Assembly (NCBI RefSeq): GCF_019175385.1
Contig: NC_083341.1
Coordinates: forward strand, 89,616,321 to 89,680,320
DNA: 64,000 bases
Direction: 5' to 3'
DNA from: Lycium barbarum
Lineage: Eukaryota > Streptophyta > Magnoliopsida > Solanales > Solanaceae
Positions 58,514 through 64,000 of this stretch are shown here, one piece after another. Made by a program: the position numbers and the translations under genes. The notes below the pieces were generated by a model, which made no database searches, had not been told where the DNA came from, and saw only the letters and a program-made list of their open reading frames with translations. Numbering within the stretch: position 1 is the first letter of the stretch; each line of letters starts with the position of its first letter.

Positions 58514-60881
58514 TGTTACACCTCGGAAAATTTCCCGTTGGTACGCAAGTAAATGAACTAGTGATGTGTGCGAGGAGTGCGAGTGTATAATGTTTCATGA
58601 GCAATGTGCGTATATGGACGAGAATGATTAGAATGAAAAGTCGAGAAATGTGAAAAGTTGAATGTTGGCAAAACTGCCCAGTGGTCGTAAAGTGCAAAAT
58701 ACGGACCGTAAAATGGAATACGGTCCGTAAACTGGCAGTCGTAAAGTGGCATGCAAAAACTTTAACTTTCTGCCAGTCGAGTAAATGGTTAAAAATGACC
58801 TGGTGGACGGACCGTAAAGTGATTTACGGCCCGTAAACCATGGTCGTAAATCACCATGCATGCAACCAAAGTTTCTAGTTTTGCTTAGGGTTAAAGACGA
58901 CCACGAGGGACGGTCCGTAAACTGGAATACGGACCGTAAACCTCCATGGACGACCACTGTTCACCTCAGCACAGATTTTTAATTCATTAAATATGAGGAC
59001 CAAGACTTGTTTTAATTCATTACAACATTACACCACTTCTCTCTAAAACCTCTCTCTACATTTATTATACAAGTTTTCAAGGATATTTGAGGATCAACAA
59101 CATAAAACAAGGTGAATCAAGAGTAAGAACATCATCAAAGATCATCTAGGTCAAGAAATCCAAATGGAGAAAAACTAGGGTTTTGCTCAAAGTGGAGTAT
59201 TATTAACCAAACCTTGTTCCTACAACTTCTAAGGTAAGATTCATGATTTTTACATGATGTTTAAGGTATTGAAGAGTTGAAATACATGGATTGTAGAAAA
59301 TATGGTCAAGTAGGTCATGAATGATGAATAGTGACATTTTGAGGAATAGTTTGAATTGAATCATGAATGTTGTTGTGTTGTGACATGAATGCATTATAAA
59401 TGGTACTAAGATCATGAACTAGACACTTTAGACGAATGGACGAAGTTGGATGTTATGACCATGAATATGGGTGAATTAGAGGCAAATTAAGGAATCTAAA
59501 TAATGTGGATAATGTGAATGACTAATGGTCATTGTTATGATATTAATGAAGGTATAGACGCTAGCATTGGAATGAAGCGTGCAAGTGTAGAATAGTCCGA
59601 CGAAAAGGTATGTAAGGCTAACCCTTCTTTCATAAGGCATAGTTCCTTGGCCAAACTCTTAAATCCTCTATATGAGTATGTTGTATTCAGACGATTGACA
59701 CTCCGAGCTCATAAGCTCACGATCCTCGATATGTGCTACAATTGTACTACGCACCCCATATGACGAGTAAGCATAAGATATAGATGTAGCGAAAATGATG
59801 ATGATAGTGATGACGATGATAACAATAATGATGCTAAAGGTGCCTACGGGCTATTATACTTACATGTGCCTATGAAGGGCTATAATGACACCCCGAGCTT
59901 ATAACGCCGGGTAGGATATATGTATATGAATATGTATAAAGTATGTATACGATTACGAAACGCGCGCACACATCTGCAGATGGTACGGATAACCCTGAAG
60001 CCTTGGTAGGGCCAGGTATGAGTAACCTTGAGCCTTGGTTGGCCAAGTATGTATGAAACACCGATCCTAAGAGGTCGGGTATGCTATGTAAATGCTATGT
60101 ATATGAAATGACTATGTATATAATATGAATATGAATGTGATAAGACTATGTATAAGAATACGAATAAGGACATGTATACGAATATGAGCACAAGTATGGT
60201 ACGAGTACTATTATGGAATACGGATGATGACGTAGGTGTACAAATACGTATGAGAAATGGAAAGTCCTACAAAAGGCAGGTAAGCGCTATGACGATGATA
60301 TTATTGTCTCCCCCCTCCTATGTTATTTCATACGTTGTTCATGATGATTATTTATCGATGTTGCTCATGCTTTGCATACTCAGTACATTCTTCGTACTGA
60401 CGTCCTTTTGTTTGTGGACGTTGCGTCATACCCGCAGGTGCACAGGGAGACAGACTTGATCCATAGCTTCCTATTCGGAGATTACATAGAGAGCTCCATT
60501 TCCTTCGGAGCCATATCTTTTGGGTACTCATTCTTTTGCGTATATAATTATGGGCATAGCGGGGTCCTGTCCCGCTCATGTGATATGTTATACTCTTCTT
60601 AGAGGCTCGTAGTCACGCGTATATGGTTAGATATGTCCGGCCTTGTCGGCCTATATTTTGTATGTCATTTTGTTGGCCTCGTCGGCCCCTGTACATTGTT
60701 GTGGCACAGATGCCTATGATGATTAAAGATGTTGTTGTCCAAATAGGACTAGTTGACGAATGAATGGAAATGCATGTATAATTATGTGGCTCACCTAGAT
60801 GTAAGCATAAGAGTAAGCTAAGAGGGTGCCCGGGTGGGCTAGCACCGGGTGCTCATCGCGGCCCCGAGTCGGGTCGTGACA
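58514..60881 (+). mobile_element. S4: solo LTR inside the gag-pol of E9
   Basis: 2368 bp, TGTTACACCTCGG to GGGTCGTGACA, with GGTGC on both sides. U3 holds CGGTCCG cores near 58700, 58719, 58830 and 58927. Stem-loops CAGTAC/GTACTG (60381-60399) and CGTCC/GGACG (60401-60420). LTR plus duplication is 2373 bp, a multiple of three. Confidence 0.94.
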
Positions 60882-60886
60882 GGTGC

Positions 60887-62676
60887 CACTCAACCCCGTG
60901 TGTATGCTCTAACCGGTTGACAGGATCTTGAGTCCTCCCCGGATGTGGTTACATGTACATTATCTATATTTTCCCATGATGTGTATGCATTGATAGATCC
61001 GGGTTCTACCTTGTCTTATATTACTCCGTATGTTGCTGGTCATATTGGGGTGAAACCTGAGCCGATAAAACCTTTTGAGATATCTACTCCGGTTGGTGAT
61101 CCCGTGGTAGCTAGACAAGTGTATAAAAATTGTGTACTTATGATATGCAATCGCCAGACCAAAGCTGACTTAATCGAGCTGGAAATGTTAGATTTCGATG
61201 TGATTATGGGTATGGATTAGTTAGCCTCATGTTATGCTAATGTGGATTGCCGAATGAAAATAGTTCGATTCCAATTTTCGGGAGTGCCCGTGCTTGAATG
61301 GAAGGGTAATACAGCATCTCCAAAAGGTAGGTTTATTTCCTACTTTAAGGCAAGGAAGATGATAGCTAAGGGCTATATTTATCACTTAGTTCGAGTTCAT
61401 GATACCGAAGCAAAGTCGCCAACTTTTCAATCCGTTCCGGTAGTGAATGAATTTCCCAATGTATTTCCAGATGAACTTCCAGGCCTTCCTCTAGAAAGAG
61501 AGATTGATTTCGCCATTGATGTGTTGCCGGACACCAAGCCTATTTCTATTCCTCCGTATCGAATGGCTCCGACAGAATTGAAAGAGCTAAAGGCACAATT
61601 GAAAGATTTGCTTGAGAAGGGGTTTATGAGACCCAGTTCATCACCGTGGGGAGCAGCAGTCTTGTTCGTGAGAAAGAAAGATGGTTCCCTACGAATGTGC
61701 ATCGATTATAGGCAGTTGAAGAAGGTGACAATAAAGAACAAATATCCTCTCCCAAGGATTGATGATTTGTTTGATCAGCTACAGGGTGCCAAGTGGTTTT
61801 CTAAAATATACTTGAGATCGGGTTATCATCAAGTGAGAGTTAGAGAAGAAGATATTCCCAAAACAGCCTTCAGAACGAGATATGGCCATTATGAATTCTG
61901 GGTGAAGTCGTTTGGGTTGACCAATGCTCCAGCAATGTTCATGAATTTGATGATTATTGTGTTCAGGCCTCTATTAGATTTATTTGTAATAGTGTTCATT
62001 GATGATATTCTGGTATACTCTCGCACAGAATCAGAACATGCAGATCATTTACGTATTGTTCTTGGAATTCTTCGAACCCAAGAATTATATGCAAAATTTT
62101 CAAAATGCAAGTTTTGGCTGAATTCTGTGACATTTCTGGGCCATGTTATTTCAGATAATGGCATTCGAGTTGATACTCAGAAAATCGAAGCTGTGAAGAC
62201 TTAGCCAAGGCCTACGACGCCTACAGAAGTCTGTAGTTTTCTGGGATTGGCAGGTTACTATGGAAGGTTCGTAGAGGGATTTTCCTCTATTTCAGCCCCA
62301 TTGACGAAGCTAACCCAGAAGTCAGTTAAATTTCAGTGGGATGATGCTTGTGAACACAGCTTCTAAGAATTGAAGGACAGATTAACCTCAGCTCCAGTCT
62401 TAACACTTCCAGAAGGGCCAGATGGCTATGTCCTATACTGTGATGCTTCCGGTGTTGGGTTAGGATGTGTGTTAATGCAGCATGGTAGAGTCGTTGCTTA
62501 TGCTTCAAGACATCTGCGGAAACATAAAAAGAACTATCCAACTCATGATCTCGAATTGGTTGCAGTCATTCATGCATTAAAAATGTGGAGACATTACTTG
62601 TATGGAGTGCATGTCGATATTTATATAGATCATAAGAGTCTTCAATACATTTCAAACAGAAGGAGTTAAATCTGCG
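60887..62676 (+). pseudogene. PR-RT-RNaseH of E9
   Basis: Continues the gag frame. Protease active site YALIDPGS lies at about 60984-61007. A TGG-to-TAG stop sits at 61218. RT is open from 61242 to 62204 with [12 protein letters not shown] and FIDD, but motif A reads KIYLRSGYH: the catalytic Asp seen as KID in E1 and E10 is Tyr (codon 61809-61811). Another TGG-to-TAG at 62202. RNase H (62370 on) has Asp in YCDAS and Glu in DLELVAV; TDHKSL reads IDHKSL. E10 interrupts it at 62677. Inactive. Confidence 0.88.
62672..62676. repeat. Presumed target site sequence CTGCG left of E10
   Basis: Five bases before the E10 LTR start; the matching copy would lie outside the window. Confidence 0.5.
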
Positions 62677-62862
62677 TGTTACACCTCGAAACTTTGGGTT
62701 GCTAAGCGATGAAGGGACCAACGTAAATTTTCAAAGAAGTTAAAGGCAAGGGAGAAAAGTCCGTTAAATGAAACTTCACCGCAGTCCTGCGAAAAGGGGG
62801 TTCGACGGTCGTCCCTTGTACCGTCGAACAAGTCGATTCCCCATCGATGGCGCCGTAAAACA
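62677..62862 (+). repeat. LTR 5' stub of E10
   Basis: Corresponds to the reverse complement of about 51016-51201 in S3, ending at GGCGCCGTAAAAC. A two-base overlap (AC) is possible at the junction. Confidence 0.88.
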
Positions 62863-64000
62863 AGTGTATAGAAATTGTTCGGTGGTCCTATGCGATCGTT
62901 GCACCAAGGCAGATTTAATAGAGCTAGATATGATTGAGTTCGATGTTATTATGGGGATGGACTGGTTAGTTTCCTGTTATGCTAATGTTGACTGCAGAGG
63001 CAAAGTAGTTCGATTTCAGTTCCCAGGGGAACCAATTATAGAATGGAGGGGGAATACAGCATCGCCGAGAGGTAAGTTTATTTCATACCTCAAGGCAAGG
63101 AAGATGGTCAGAAAGGGCTATATTTATCATCTAGTTTGTGTGCATGACTTGAAAGCTGAGGTACCGACTCTTCAGACAGTCCCGGTAGTTAATGAATTTC
63201 CAGATGAACTTCCAGGCCCTCCTCCTGAGCGTGAGATAGAGTTCACTATAGATGTATTGCCAGATACTCAGCCCATATCTATTCCTCCTTACAGAATGGC
63301 ACCTGCAGAATTGAAAGAATTGAAGGAGCAACTGAGAGATCTATTAGAGAAGGGCTTCATTAGGCCCAGTACATCACCTTGGGGCACACCGATATTATTT
63401 GTAAGAAAGAAGGATGGGTCGTTGCGGATGTGTATTGATTATAGGCAGCTGAACAAAGTAACAATAAAGAATAGATATCCCCTCCCCAGGATTGATGATT
63501 TATTTGACTAGTTGCAGGGTGCTAAGTGTTTTTCAAAGATAGACTTGCGGTCAGGTTATCACCAGGTGCGGGTAAAGGAAGCAGACATTCCGAAGACTGC
63601 ATTCAGGACCCGATACGGGCATTACGAGTTTAATGTGATGTCTTTTGGGCTGACCAATGCTCAATCCGTGTTTATGGACTTGATGAACAGGGTGTTTAAG
63701 CCATTCCTCGACTTGTTCGTGATTGTATTTATTGATGATATTCTGGTCTATTCACGATCGGAAGAAGAGCATGCAGATCACTTGAGGACTGTACTTAAGG
63801 TCCTCCAGAATCAGAAATTATATGCTAAGTTCTCTAAATGTGAATTCTAGTTGACTTCAGTAGCAATTCTGGGGCATATTGTTGGAGCAGACGGTATTCG
63901 GGTAGACTCGCAGAAAATTGAGGCCGTCAAGACTTGGCCTAGACCTACGACGCCTACTGAGGTACGTAGCTTTCTGGGGCTAGCAGGATATTACAGGAGA
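62863..64000 (+). pseudogene. PR-RT of E10 (5' truncated, runs off window)
   Basis: Enters protease after its active-site Asp (first clear residues [13 protein letters not shown]), so PR is headless. RT follows with [21 protein letters not shown] (Asp kept) and FIDD (near 63731). Two stops: Gln to TAG at 63509-63511, just before LQGAK, and Trp to TAG at 63848-63850. The frame is otherwise constant to the edge at [10 protein letters not shown]. An upstream ATG at 62768 lies in the LTR stub in the same frame and is probably chance. Confidence 0.85.

Larger units (their letters stand above)
54499..62676 (+). mobile_element. E9: chromovirus with 5' LTR, gag and pol; 3' end beyond window
   Basis: 5' LTR, primer site, gag, then solo LTR S4, then PR-RT-RNaseH up to the E10 insertion. 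Left flank ATTTA. All parts share one reading frame (positions divisible by 3), even across S4, and are broken mainly by in-frame stops. Confidence 0.85.
62677..64000 (+). mobile_element. E10: rearranged chromovirus, LTR stub joined to pol
   Basis: TGTTACACCTCG starts at 62677. About 186 bp of LTR, closely matching the S3 start, then an abrupt change at about 62862 into protease sequence. LTR remainder, primer site and gag are missing. Continues beyond the window. Confidence 0.82.

Overview
This window reads as plant nuclear heterochromatin built almost entirely of LTR retrotransposons. I find no host protein gene, tRNA gene or CRISPR array. Most material is Ty3/gypsy chromovirus of the Tekay/Del type. 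The evidence is LTRs of about 2.3-3.5 kb running TG...CA, a 12-nt initiator-Met tRNA primer site (TGGTATCAGAGC), a Gag with zinc knuckles, PR-RT-RNaseH-INT order, a C-terminal chromodomain, and a purine tract after a CATTCGAGGACGAATG box. One Tat/Athila-like 3' end lies at the left edge. LTR and polypurine-tract style suggest a eudicot, perhaps Solanaceae; the family is a guess.

Layout. 1-2841: Tat/Athila-like 3' internal region and 3' LTR. 2842-7436: a non-coding element tail with a stub of its LTR, fused to an INT/chromodomain fragment and the 3' LTR of another chromovirus (E2). 7437-7870: gag start and leader of a minus-strand chromovirus (E0), split by E1. 7871-25830: near-complete but decayed chromovirus E1 (TSD AGAAC); its 3' LTR holds minus-strand, non-coding, very young E3 (16693-24574, TSD GTTAA). 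25853-43375: the 5' LTR of E0, split by E4 (25948-38181, TSD TAGGT, gag-only, with solo LTR S1 inside its 3' LTR) and by solo LTR S2 (39527-42345). 43376-48896: leader side and 5' LTR of non-coding element E5. 48897-51585: an LTR fragment (E6) holding solo LTR S3. 51586-53367: 3' LTR and chromodomain of E7. 53368-54498: an LTR piece (E8) cut by E9. 54499-64000: E9, with solo LTR S4 between gag and pol, and E10 inserted in RNaseH.

How the parts relate. Seven insertions are bracketed by exact 5-bp duplications (E1, E3, E4, S1, S2, S3, S4), so local order of events is readable; the deepest chain I infer is E7 > E6 > E5 > E0 > E1 > E3. Two LTR groups exist. Group A begins TGTTACACC, belongs to elements with pol, and carries clusters of CGGTCCG palindromes upstream of the TATA box. 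Group B begins TGTTATATC/TGTTATGTC; its members visible here (E3, E4, E5) lack RT, RNaseH and INT and instead hold a non-coding internal region with a 5S rRNA-derived segment, so they would need enzymes supplied by others.

Main points for a second look: a double stem-loop near the middle-to-3' part of every LTR whose second stem changes by paired substitutions between groups; the 5S-derived module in three separate insertions; and a half-LTR inversion in E3.
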